A stretch of DNA of 8,084 nt from an uncultured Sulfurovum sp. (GCA_902727905.1 CACVAR010000082.1:1-8084); one strand, 5' to 3'; positions 1 through 6,480 are shown, counted from the first letter of the stretch. Notes: generated by a model not told the origin, from the sequence alone. Numbers and translations: made by a program.

Positions 1-99
1 AAGTCTCTTTTCACCATGTGATCCAAATATAATAGCATTCAAAACTACGCCTTTTTTTCGGATAATATTAAATTGCTTCTGTCTATTTGCTTATATTTT

Positions 100-117
100 A
101 AGTTATTTATATAACTT
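100..117. repeat. Small palindrome, 7-bp arms
   Basis: Arms AAGTTAT (100-106) and ATAACTT (111-117) are perfect inverted repeats around a 4-base loop. The site is about 90 bp past the stop of the SagB-like gene, so it could be part of a weak transcription end. There is no U-run after it in either direction, so a terminator role is only possible. Confidence 0.4.
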
Positions 118-148
118 CAGCAAATATAGTAATATTATTAATTATAAA

Positions 149-177
149 TAAAATTATAAATTTAATTTATAATTTTA
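149..177 (-). terminator. A/T-only palindrome after the SagB-like gene, possible weak terminator
   Basis: Perfect 13-bp inverted repeat made only of A and T: arms 149-161 and 165-177 with a 3-base loop (TTA). It begins about 28 bp beyond the stop codon of the SagB-like gene, where a transcript from that operon would be expected to end. The stem has no G-C pairs, so it would be weak, and the bases after it are AT-rich but not a clean T run. It may be a terminator or simply low-complexity AT sequence. Confidence 0.35.
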
Positions 178-204
178 AGAATAAAAAAGTACTAATATAT
201 CTCC

Positions 205-1494
205 TTAACGCCCAATAGCCAAAGCATAAAGTACCATACCCTCTTGCTCCACAAAAGCATTAACCTCATCATCATAATAAGCGCCTATACCTGAACATCC
301 TATATTTAGATACGATGTAACAGCATAAAGTCTTTGTCCTATTATCCCTGCTTTTTGATACAAGGCTTGATAATTCTTCGCTGTAGAAAGTAAGAAAAAT
401 GTCATGGCACCTTGGGTTCCTAAAGAGTACTGCTCCAAACAAAGATACCCAGCCTTTTGACTAAAGTCAGCATTCTTAAGTAACTGACCATTATGGTAAA
501 GTCCTATGGGCATATTTTGTACACGGTTCAGTACCACAAAAAGTTCCACCTCTTCATCACAGTCTGAAGGTATGGGTTCTGTTAATGCTTCCATAATTCG
601 TGTATAGTGTAGTTTTGTAATGGCTTGACCTTCAAAGCCACGTTGAGAACGACGTGCCACAATACTCTCTTTTAAACGTGTCTTCTCATAATATAGATTG
701 GCTTTTTCGTGTTGAGGTTGCTTCTCTAAAAGATACGATGTCTGTTTATAAGCAAGTTCCATCATCTCATTTTCTTCAAAAGTTCCAGACCCCTCTGCAT
801 AAGCTAGTTCAAACTGCACAGCTTCAACTTTTTCTACTAAAGGGGTAGCTACTGAAGCGCCTGAAAGGAAAACTTCACGTCCAGCAGAACTAGCATGAGA
901 AAAACCAAATAGTTTATTGAGTTTTTTACGTTCTATGTCATACTTCATACTGGTAGAATGAGGAACTAAAAGTGCAGCATGTTCTATGCTTCCCAACACA
1001 TGTCCAGCATCAAGTAAACAGTAACGAAAAGCCCTATTTCTGTATTTCCAAGAAGACCTATAATAGACAGCTGAAACTAAAAAAAGTAACCCTTTCATAG
1101 CTGTTTCATAGCCCATATAAGGTTCTATTCCCTCTGAACCTTCTAAAACATGTAATAAAACAGCTCTATTACTAGCAACTTCATAATGGTATATACCATC
1201 ATCAAATCCCTCAACTCCACGTGCTTGAAAATAAAGCTCATTAGGATACAAAGCCCCTGCTGAAGGATTCACACGTAAATAACGATGCGTCCCATGAGGA
1301 TAATACTTTTTAGTAGAAATAGATGCCGTATAGTAGATAACCCCATGCCAAGGGTTATTTTTATCTAACTCAGTTTTTTTAAAACTATCAGGGTAGTTTT
1401 TATAAGTAGAAGGCTGTAACGCCCAATCCATTTGATTTGGATTTGACCGAACAGAGTAGTAGGAGTGTTTTGTCTCTTTGTGATACCAATACAT
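205..1494 (-). CDS. Two-lobed SagB/ThcOx-type nitroreductase-family flavoprotein
   Basis: Probable FMN-dependent cytoplasmic oxidoreductase of the SagB/ThcOx branch of the nitroreductase fold. The N-terminal signature Y-H-x-x-T-K-H-S (about residues 4-11) and M-D-W-A-L-Q-P (22-28) match the stand-alone SagB subgroup. The first lobe carries RVNPSAGALYPNELY (74-88), YRSSWKYRNRAFRY (145-158) and DAGHVLG (162-168), the usual FMN-site segments. A second nitroreductase-like lobe starts near R281 (R-R-S-x-R-x-F) and includes GIIGQRLY (383-390) and GIGAYYDDEV (402-411). ATG start with AAGGAG seven bases upstream. It is the third gene of the operon, 33 bp after the DUF1697 gene, behind a hairpin that holds its ribosome-binding site. 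Unlike true SagB it has no YcaO cyclodehydratase or peptide precursor nearby, so an azole-forming role is unlikely. The substrate is unknown. Family call is firm, reaction is not. Confidence 0.85.
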   Translation of the reverse strand: MYWYHKETKHSYYSVRSNPNQMDWALQPSTYKNYPDSFKKTELDKNNPWHGVIYYTASISTKKYYPHGTHRYLRVNPSAGALYPNELYFQARGVEGFDDGIYHYEVASNRAVLLHVLEGSEGIEPYMGYETAMKGLLFLVSAVYYRSSWKYRNRAFRYCLLDAGHVLGSIEHAALLVPHSTSMKYDIERKKLNKLFGFSHASSAGREVFLSGASVATPLVEKVEAVQFELAYAEGSGTFEENEMMELAYKQTSYLLEKQPQHEKANLYYEKTRLKESIVARRSQRGFEGQAITKLHYTRIMEALTEPIPSDCDEEVELFVVLNRVQNMPIGLYHNGQLLKNADFSQKAGYLCLEQYSLGTQGAMTFFLLSTAKNYQALYQKAGIIGQRLYAVTSYLNIGCSGIGAYYDDEVNAFVEQEGMVLYALAIGR

Positions 1495-1523
1495 GCCAAA
1501 ACTCCTTGTAATTTTTTTGGCAT
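1493..1523 (-). promoter_or_regulatory. Hairpin presenting the Shine-Dalgarno and start codon of the SagB-like gene
   Basis: Perfect 9-bp inverted repeat: arms 1493-1501 and 1515-1523 (ATGCCAAAA / TTTTGGCAT), 13-base loop. On the minus-strand mRNA the loop contains AAGGAG and the 3' arm ends on the A and U of the AUG start codon. It fills most of the 33-bp gap after the DUF1697 stop. It could modulate translation of the third gene relative to the first two, or mark an RNA processing site. The fold is seen in sequence; the function is inferred. Confidence 0.5.
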
Positions 1524-1527
1524 AGTA

Positions 1528-2088
1528 TCATATTTTATTAGTCATTGCTAGTATGGAAATTCTCATCACAGATTTCCAATTTCGAGTAGTCGCATTTACT
1601 TTTAATTTATTCTCTAAAAAATTATTGTTTAATTTCGTTTTTCCATAACCATTGGGACAGTATAAATAAGCTTCTTTACCCAATACCACCAACTGTTCAG
1701 GTGCTTTTACATAAGTCATGAGTTCAACAATATCTTCTTCTTTGGGCAAAGCATCTAAAAACGTTATCATAATCTTGGTGGCTTTATCCACTTCCAAATC
1801 AAGTTTAGTATAGGGGCAAGATTTTATAATGTTTTCAAAGTCAGCTATTTGCCGTATTTGAACCAGTACTTCAAACCCATCTTTATCAAAAATAGCCTTT
1901 TGTATCTCTTCTACAAGTGTTTCAGTATTTTTATCAGTGTTAAACACCACATTCCCACTTTGAATAAAAGTCTCAACCCTCTCTAAACCTAAAGACTCAT
2001 ACAGAGCCTTTAAATCGCTCATAAGAATTTTCTTATGACCTCCTACATTAATGCCTCTAAGGAGGGAAATGTATGTTTTAGTTTTCAT
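1528..2088 (-). CDS. DUF1697 family protein
   Basis: Conserved protein of unknown biochemical role, 186 residues, the normal length for the family. The signature L-R-G-I-N-V-G-G (about 10-17), the F-I-Q-S-G-N-V-V-F strand (41-49) and the C-terminal P-N-G-Y-G-K-T-K-L (145-153) plus T-T-R-N-W (167-171) are all intact. The frame is open a further 34 codons upstream to an ATG at 2190, but those codons overlap the preceding gene in another frame and the family begins at MKTKTYISLLRG, so I chose the ATG at 2086-2088. The ribosome site before it is weak (AGAGA), consistent with translational coupling: the upstream gene stops only 13 bp earlier. It is the middle gene of the predicted three-gene operon. 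The protein is probably cytoplasmic, as no signal or membrane segment is visible. No function is proposed. Confidence 0.85.
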   Translation of the reverse strand: MKTKTYISLLRGINVGGHKKILMSDLKALYESLGLERVETFIQSGNVVFNTDKNTETLVEEIQKAIFDKDGFEVLVQIRQIADFENIIKSCPYTKLDLEVDKATKIMITFLDALPKEEDIVELMTYVKAPEQLVVLGKEAYLYCPNGYGKTKLNNNFLENKLKVNATTRNWKSVMRISILAMTNKI

Positions 2089-2101
2089 TGTCTCTGAGGA
2101 C

Positions 2102-2566
2102 TTAACAACACCCAGAGTTAGGAGTCGTTGAAAACATACCAACTTTAGGGCTACAACAAGCATCTGATGATTCAGACTCTTCCATACCATAGACTTCTAT
2201 GTCATCCATAGAGTGGTAGTTTTCCCACATATTACCAGTAGGATCTTTGACCCAATACTTGTTTGACTCCTTGTAACAACAAGTCGCCCCTTTCTCTTCT
2301 TGACCTTTTATACCAGCTTCTTCAAAAGTACTTTGTGCTTTTTCCAAGGCTTCATCACTCTCGTACTGAACGCCTAAATGGTTCACACCTTTTTTATTAC
2401 CTCTGGTAGAAATGGCAAAGTTTAAACTCAAATCTTCAACAATCCATTGAGCATAATCTTCTTTTACTTTGGTAGCTTCTGCCCCAAATTGTGTGTTATA
2501 AAACTGAATGCTCTCTTCAATATTGTCAACCGACATGTGAATGTGTAATTTTCTGCTTTCGCTCAT
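2102..2566 (-). CDS. ArsI/CadI-type VOC-family protein (putative C-As lyase)
   Basis: Vicinal-oxygen-chelate fold protein resembling ArsI, the Fe(II)- and O2-dependent lyase that splits the carbon-arsenic bond of trivalent organoarsenicals, and the related CadI proteins. Visible hallmarks are the first strand L-H-I-H-M-S-V-D (7-14), whose H8 or H10 would be a metal ligand, H63 in G-V-N-H-L-G-V-Q, the vicinal cysteine pair C96-C97 in A-T-C-C-Y that binds arsenic in ArsI, and E115 in M-W-E-N-Y-H. The C-terminal tail has two further pairs (C137-C138, C153-C154), also common in the family and possibly metal-binding. Start: ATG with AAAGGA six bases upstream. It is first in the operon behind a strong promoter. 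No arsR, arsM or arsenite pump is in view, so an arsenic role is inferred from the family and the intact residues only. Symbol left empty for that reason. Confidence 0.8.
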   Translation of the reverse strand: MSESRKLHIHMSVDNIEESIQFYNTQFGAEATKVKEDYAQWIVEDLSLNFAISTRGNKKGVNHLGVQYESDEALEKAQSTFEEAGIKGQEEKGATCCYKESNKYWVKDPTGNMWENYHSMDDIEVYGMEESESSDACCSPKVGMFSTTPNSGCC

Positions 2567-2601
2567 GTTGTTTCCTTTAAATTGCTCACGCTATTTTTGA
2601 G

Positions 2602-2631
2602 ATTATACTTAGTAGTTATTAAAATTTTCAA
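2602..2631 (-). promoter_or_regulatory. Sigma-70-type promoter of the VOC/DUF1697/SagB-like operon
   Basis: On the minus strand, -35 TTGAAA (2626-2631), an 18-bp spacer and a perfect -10 TATAAT (2602-2607). It lies about 35 bp upstream of the VOC-gene start, giving a short leader with AAAGGA before the ATG. This is the best-matching promoter in the window. Confidence 0.75.
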
Positions 2632-2717
2632 AAAGGAGTACAAAGTTTTTTAAAGAATTCCTATTTCGTTAATAAAATCTCATATCTAAATTCAAGCCTT
2701 TGACACACTAATTTTAT

Positions 2718-5700
2718 TTATTTGCTTGATTCTTCCAATCCATCAATTAAACTTTCAAACTCTTTTCTATCTTCTTCTGTTTCATAATCGAACCAAGATT
2801 TAATTTCTGAAGTATCGAAGAGGTTATTTTTTAGACCATACAATAATAATCCTCTTAATGGAACAAAAATATCTATATTTTCCTTACCTAATAAAGTTTT
2901 ATTTTTTGATTTCGGTTCTATTAGTGTATTTAAATAATATGCTAATTGCTTCGGAAATAAAACATTTCTTCCTATAAGAATACTATTAAACATATTATTT
3001 GATAATATATTTATATTATCAAAATTAGAATGACTGAAAGTACTTCTATAAAAATTAATATTTTCAAAAGTACAATTCGTAAAATTTGTTTCCCAAAATG
3101 TTGAACCAAAAAGTTCTAAATTTTTTAAATTTGAATATGAAAAATCTAACTTAGTAAATGATAAAGTACTCATCCTAAATCTTTCTTTTTGCTTCATATT
3201 TATTCCTTTAAAGAACTCTTTAGACCATATTGGAGCAGAATTAAAACTACAATAATTCCATCCTCGAATCATCTCAAACAAATGCTCAGGAAACTCCAAC
3301 CTCCCATTAAAAAAATCCCTCTCTTCAGGTACATCATCATGTAATAAGTTCACCACAACCAAAGCCAACCATTTGTCCATATCAGTCGGAGAGTCAGAAA
3401 CCTGTGCATTTTGAAAAACTGTTAACTCATTGTCAAACAGTGCTGTTCTTGTACTTGTTTTTGCTAAAAGTAGTGTTGTTTTAGAGTCTATAATATCTTT
3501 AGCCAAAATAATTATTTTTTCTAACTCTTTTTCACCTATAGCCCAATCTTCTAATAACTCTCTGTTAATTGTAGGTGAAGCATTGTCTATCTCTACTTCT
3601 TCAAACCACTTTGTATCTATCCGTTCACAGTACAAGTTATTATGTCGGTCACTTGCTAGTGTTGCCATGAGTGGGTAGAGTAACTTACGCTTTTCTAGTA
3701 CCTCATCGGTTTGTTCAGAACTTACCGAACCTTTTAAAAGCAGTAGTAACTCTTTAAAAAACTCAATAGTCTGTTCCGTAGGTTCACCAAGTATGAGTTT
3801 GCTTCTAGCTTCATCGATGTTTGGTTTTTTGTCGATGGCATACTTTATAAACACTTTCAAATAATATTCTGATAAAAGTATTTCTGCAAAGGATTGATGT
3901 TGAAAATGAAGTTCATTGTTCTCTTCTCCAAAATAAGAATGGGAAAGAAACTCTATCTCTGTTACTTGTTCTTTTTTATAACGTTCTAGTATTTCTCGGT
4001 CACTATCGCCTTTGTTCTCACCATCTAAAACCCTACAAATATCTGCTTTTTTAAGTACCCCTTGTTTTCCCTGTTGTCGTTCATACATCCATAAAGCAGC
4101 GATAGAGTGTAATATATTTCTATAGTGTATCTCCTCTTCTTGGTCAATCTTATGCTCTTTATCATCTATGTGTTTTGCTTCTTTGGTTAAGAGGTTTATA
4201 AAAGACAAATAAACTCCTATCTTACCAACTTCTAAAAAGTCAACTCGATTTAGAATAAGCTGATAAATCATGTAAGCAAATATGGGTCTTCGTAGCTCTT
4301 CTCTCGAAAGTGTTTTGTCATTTAAAAGTTTTTGATAGACAGAACCTGTTGCTGTAAGCTCTTTTAATTTCTCATTGCCTTTCAACGAATGCGAAAGCCA
4401 AGTGTCAAACTGCTCTTCTTTAAAACCATAGAGTGAAATGTATTGTGCTACCTCTTCATTATTTTCATTTAAAAGTGTATAAGGTTTATGGGCATAAAGT
4501 TCATTTTGTAAAGCTTCTGAAAAAGGTCGTGAAGTAATGATGATTCTATTGTCTCGCCGTCTCTCTTTATCAATGTTCTGAATGTTTTTTATGGAACTTA
4601 TAACAGACTCAACTCTTGACTTTGTTAGCTCTCCACTCTCATCAAGAGAGTCGACTAAAAAGATGTATTTTCTTTTGCTAAACTCTTCATCATTAATACG
4701 AATACCATACTCATCTAGCAAGAAAGCATCGACAACACCCAATGCACCCTCACTAGAATACTTTGAAAAATTTCTAAGGTTAAAGTAAATAGGGAAATAC
4801 CCTTCTCTAGTTTGTGTATACTCCTTTGCCAACCGAGAAGCATACTGTTTTAAAAATACCGATTTTCCTTTTCCAAAATCTGCAATGGCAAAAAGAATAT
4901 TTTGTACACAGTCAACATTACACCCACTAAAATATGTTTCTATCAACTCTTCTATGGGTTGTTGCTTCCCTTCTAATTCTTTATGTTTTTCTTTCTCTTT
5001 ATCTTTATCTTTTGGATGAATCCTTGGTTTACTTTCTTTCTCTAAAAGCTTAGAAACTGCTCTCCATGAAGCATAAGTCTCTTCATAACGTAGCTCTTCT
5101 CCCTCTTTAAAGCCTATTTTACGAAGTTCATACATGTCATAAAGTAGTTTTGACTCTTTTTCTTTGAACATAAAAGCTTCTGTATCTTCTTGATGCTTTT
5201 CATAATCTTCATCTCCAAAACTCTCTACAATGGTTTTTTCAATATTATCATTAAAATTGCGTTTAAAAGAATCCATAGTTTGAGGATGAGCATGAAAAAG
5301 TTGAAGCAGTTTCACCATCTGCTCTTTGACAAAAAGAACAATAGGATGATACTGAGGTGTAAAAATAGTCAAAACTTCATTGGGGTCAAAAGTTACCTGT
5401 TCTACATCTAAAATATCCACTAAATGAGAAACAAGTGATTCTCCCTCAGGAATTTGAATTGCCTCTTCGTTAAGAGACGCTATAGATTTTCCAACTTGTA
5501 GAAGTGAAGCTTTGAGGTAAGTAGCTGAAGCAAAGTTTTCTAACTTTTGCTCAGTGAGTTTTTCAAAATAAGCATCAATAGTATCTTGTGCAAAAAACCG
5601 AATAAGTACACCCACCGTACCTGTAGCATTCGACAAAGTCTCTTGCCCTACTTTGTCAAAGTTATCTTTGACATAAGAACTTGCATTTTTTAATGCATGG

Positions 5701-5741
5701 GGTAAAACGGTGGCTATTTTCTCTATCTGTTTTTTACTCAT
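2718..5741 (-). CDS. NACHT-domain STAND NTPase with C-terminal pentapeptide repeats
   Basis: Large 1007-residue signal-transducing NTPase, probable intracellular sensor-effector switch. Residues 1-230 are mostly helical in character and match no effector that I recognise; no transmembrane segment is evident. A highly charged K/D/E linker (about 232-262) precedes the NACHT core: Walker A A-D-F-G-K-G-K-S (287-294), Walker B Y-I-F-L-V-D-S-L-D-E (359-368) with the small residue after the aspartate that marks NACHT, sensor I-I-I-T-S-R-P (400-406), and the F-x-H-x-S-F-x-E winged-helix-end motif (613-620). About 13 uninterrupted pentapeptide repeats (860-922, F/L every fifth residue) would form a small beta-helix, followed by an 85-residue tail. 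Start: ATG with AAGGAAAT upstream and an extended -10. It appears to be a single-gene unit. Related bacterial NACHT proteins defend against phage; a defence role here is inferred. The DNA after about 3240 is much AT-richer than the NACHT core. Confidence 0.9.
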   Translation of the reverse strand: MSKKQIEKIATVLPHALKNASSYVKDNFDKVGQETLSNATGTVGVLIRFFAQDTIDAYFEKLTEQKLENFASATYLKASLLQVGKSIASLNEEAIQIPEGESLVSHLVDILDVEQVTFDPNEVLTIFTPQYHPIVLFVKEQMVKLLQLFHAHPQTMDSFKRNFNDNIEKTIVESFGDEDYEKHQEDTEAFMFKEKESKLLYDMYELRKIGFKEGEELRYEETYASWRAVSKLLEKESKPRIHPKDKDKEKEKHKELEGKQQPIEELIETYFSGCNVDCVQNILFAIADFGKGKSVFLKQYASRLAKEYTQTREGYFPIYFNLRNFSKYSSEGALGVVDAFLLDEYGIRINDEEFSKRKYIFLVDSLDESGELTKSRVESVISSIKNIQNIDKERRRDNRIIITSRPFSEALQNELYAHKPYTLLNENNEEVAQYISLYGFKEEQFDTWLSHSLKGNEKLKELTATGSVYQKLLNDKTLSREELRRPIFAYMIYQLILNRVDFLEVGKIGVYLSFINLLTKEAKHIDDKEHKIDQEEEIHYRNILHSIAALWMYERQQGKQGVLKKADICRVLDGENKGDSDREILERYKKEQVTEIEFLSHSYFGEENNELHFQHQSFAEILLSEYYLKVFIKYAIDKKPNIDEARSKLILGEPTEQTIEFFKELLLLLKGSVSSEQTDEVLEKRKLLYPLMATLASDRHNNLYCERIDTKWFEEVEIDNASPTINRELLEDWAIGEKELEKIIILAKDIIDSKTTLLLAKTSTRTALFDNELTVFQNAQVSDSPTDMDKWLALVVVNLLHDDVPEERDFFNGRLEFPEHLFEMIRGWNYCSFNSAPIWSKEFFKGINMKQKERFRMSTLSFTKLDFSYSNLKNLELFGSTFWETNFTNCTFENINFYRSTFSHSNFDNINILSNNMFNSILIGRNVLFPKQLAYYLNTLIEPKSKNKTLLGKENIDIFVPLRGLLLYGLKNNLFDTSEIKSWFDYETEEDRKEFESLIDGLEESSK
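4986..5012 (-). repeat. Short Lys-Asp/Glu codon repeat in the NACHT gene linker
   Basis: The coding strand alternates AAA with GAT, GAG or GAA, giving K-D-K-D-K-E-K-E-K (residues 244-252). The six-base period means slippage would add or remove residue pairs without shifting frame. It encodes a flexible charged linker between the N-terminal region and the NTPase. Confidence 0.55.
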
Positions 5742-5764
5742 TTCTATTTCCTTTTTAGGGAAAT

Positions 5765-5773
5765 ATTATAGCA
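5765..5773 (-). promoter_or_regulatory. Extended -10 promoter of the NACHT gene
   Basis: The minus strand reads TGCTATAAT, a perfect extended -10 (TGnTATAAT), about 24 bp upstream of the NACHT start and inside the 49-bp gap after the cysteine-rich gene. No good -35 is present at 17 bp (TAAAAT), which is acceptable for an extended -10. It suggests the NACHT gene can be transcribed on its own. No terminator separates it from the upstream gene, so read-through is also possible. Confidence 0.6.
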
Positions 5774-5790
5774 TGTATTGAGCTTTTATT

Positions 5791-6399
5791 TTACATCCTA
5801 TCAAAATGATAAATCGAATGTTTATCTTTTAACTTCTTATCTTTCCAAGCTAAATAAGAAGCTTTTAAATGACTGTCTTCCTCTGAAAGTTCAAATATCA
5901 TTTTATGAATATGGTCTTCGTCTGAGTTACAAAGTTCTGTACTCATGTCACAATCGAAAACAAATTTATTATTGGTAGTCTCTTTAAGATTTAACAAAAA
6001 CTCTGGCTGATTTTGTTTCGCACAATAATGTGTGGCTTTTAATTGCGTACAGTTGGTATACGAGTTACAATGATACATGGTTACCATAGACTTTGCCGTA
6101 TTTGGCAATAAAACTTCTTCGAGTGTTGCTCCACGACCAATCAATTTATATTTTGTTCCGACTGCCTTGTCATTCCCTACTAAGTGTGCTATAGCCTCTT
6201 TTTTATGCGCCCCTGTTGTCCCTATCTGTTCTTCTTCTGCTGAAAGATACCATGAGTCAGAAAGTACAAAACTCATACGCTCGTAAACATCCATAGGTGT
6301 TAGTTTTTCAGCTTCTGCTTTTTTTACTTCTTCTTTTGCTTGTAGTGCTGTAAATATCATTGCCCCAACAACGATAAAAAACAATAACATACTTTTCAT
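5791..6399 (-). CDS. Exported cysteine-rich protein with THYC-x3-NQP motif
   Basis: A 202-residue protein with an N-terminal signal peptide: hydrophobic core about residues 4-19 and likely cleavage after A21 (A-L-Q-A), so periplasmic. The mature part has G-x-x-Y-K-L-I-G-R-G (81-90), M-V-T-M-Y-H (105-110), T-H-Y-C-x-x-x-N-Q-P (123-132) and H-I-H-K-M (163-167). I recall this pattern from uncharacterised exported proteins with a probable lipocalin-like barrel; no reaction is known to me. This copy has five cysteines: C111 and C117 (C-x5-C), C126 of the motif, and C150 and C157 (C-x6-C), suggesting disulfides or metal binding. ATG start with AAGGA upstream. A gene for an exported thioredoxin-fold protein lies two genes upstream on the same strand and could act on such cysteines. 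Family resemblance is moderate confidence; function unknown. Confidence 0.75.
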   Translation of the reverse strand: MKSMLLFFIVVGAMIFTALQAKEEVKKAEAEKLTPMDVYERMSFVLSDSWYLSAEEEQIGTTGAHKKEAIAHLVGNDKAVGTKYKLIGRGATLEEVLLPNTAKSMVTMYHCNSYTNCTQLKATHYCAKQNQPEFLLNLKETTNNKFVFDCDMSTELCNSDEDHIHKMIFELSEEDSHLKASYLAWKDKKLKDKHSIYHFDRM

Positions 6400-6429
6400 T
6401 ATTTTTCCTTATCTAAGTTATTCTTTTTA

Positions 6430-6435
6430 ATTATA
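6430..6435 (-). promoter_or_regulatory. Candidate -10 box for the cysteine-rich exported protein gene
   Basis: Perfect TATAAT on the minus strand, 30 bp upstream of the start at 6399, in the 85-bp gap after the 88-residue gene. No convincing -35 is found at 17 or 18 bp, and no extended TG. AT-rich DNA makes chance matches common, so this is tentative. Confidence 0.45.
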
Positions 6436-6455
6436 ACCTATAAATTATTATCTCT

Positions 6456-6480
6456 CTACTTAATATAAGCTTACTTAATA
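6456..6480. repeat. Direct repeat TATTAAGTA upstream of the cysteine-rich protein gene
   Basis: On the minus strand TATTAAGTAG (6456-6465) and TATTAAGTAA (6471-6480) form a direct repeat with a 15-bp period, sitting where the -35 and upstream activator region would lie for the -10 at 6430-6435. A third identical copy of TATTAAGTAG is at 7708-7717, upstream of the thioredoxin-fold gene. This could be a regulator site; it could also be chance in AT-rich DNA. Confidence 0.3.

Larger units (their letters stand above)
1..204. other. AT-rich left-edge intergenic stretch, no convincing gene
   Basis: This lies downstream of the SagB-like gene and holds two AT-rich palindromes (listed separately). 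On the minus strand a frame is open from a stop at 91-93 to the window edge (30 codons, starting ANRQKQFNII and containing GVVLNAIIFG). It has no ATG or ribosome-binding site. Its last part loosely resembles the G-x-V-x-A-x-x-x-G strand of IS1-type DDE transposases, so it could be a decayed transposase remnant running off the edge, but 30 codons cannot decide. A short minus-strand ATG at 36-38 also opens to the edge (MLLYLDHMVKRD) but lacks a well-spaced Shine-Dalgarno. A plus-strand frame from 2 to about 150 is open with no start. None is called as a gene. Confidence 0.5.

Noticed and set aside
654..848. Plus-strand open frame inside the SagB-like gene
   Set aside because: Antisense to a well-supported gene, no ribosome-binding site, composition of a reverse-complement shadow.
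2089..2190. Longer start for the DUF1697 gene at 2190
   Set aside because: Adds 34 residues that overlap the ArsI-like gene out of frame and precede the conserved family start.
205..2566. A thiazole/oxazole-modified peptide (TOMM) cluster based on the SagB-like gene
   Set aside because: No YcaO cyclodehydratase, SagC-like partner, transporter or precursor peptide is visible; the sequence fits the stand-alone subgroup.
2567..2717. A strong terminator after the NACHT gene
   Set aside because: I found no stem followed by a T run on the minus strand in this gap; only the promoter of the next operon is convincing.
3430..5411. Plus-strand open frames at 3430-3678, 4582-4788 and 5190-5411
   Set aside because: All antisense to the NACHT gene, Ser/Leu/Phe-rich shadows of Lys/Glu-rich coding, with no supporting start signals or family resemblance.
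5778..6286. Plus-strand open frames at 5778-5978 and 6077-6286
   Set aside because: Antisense to the exported cysteine-rich protein gene; no ribosome site or recognisable domain.
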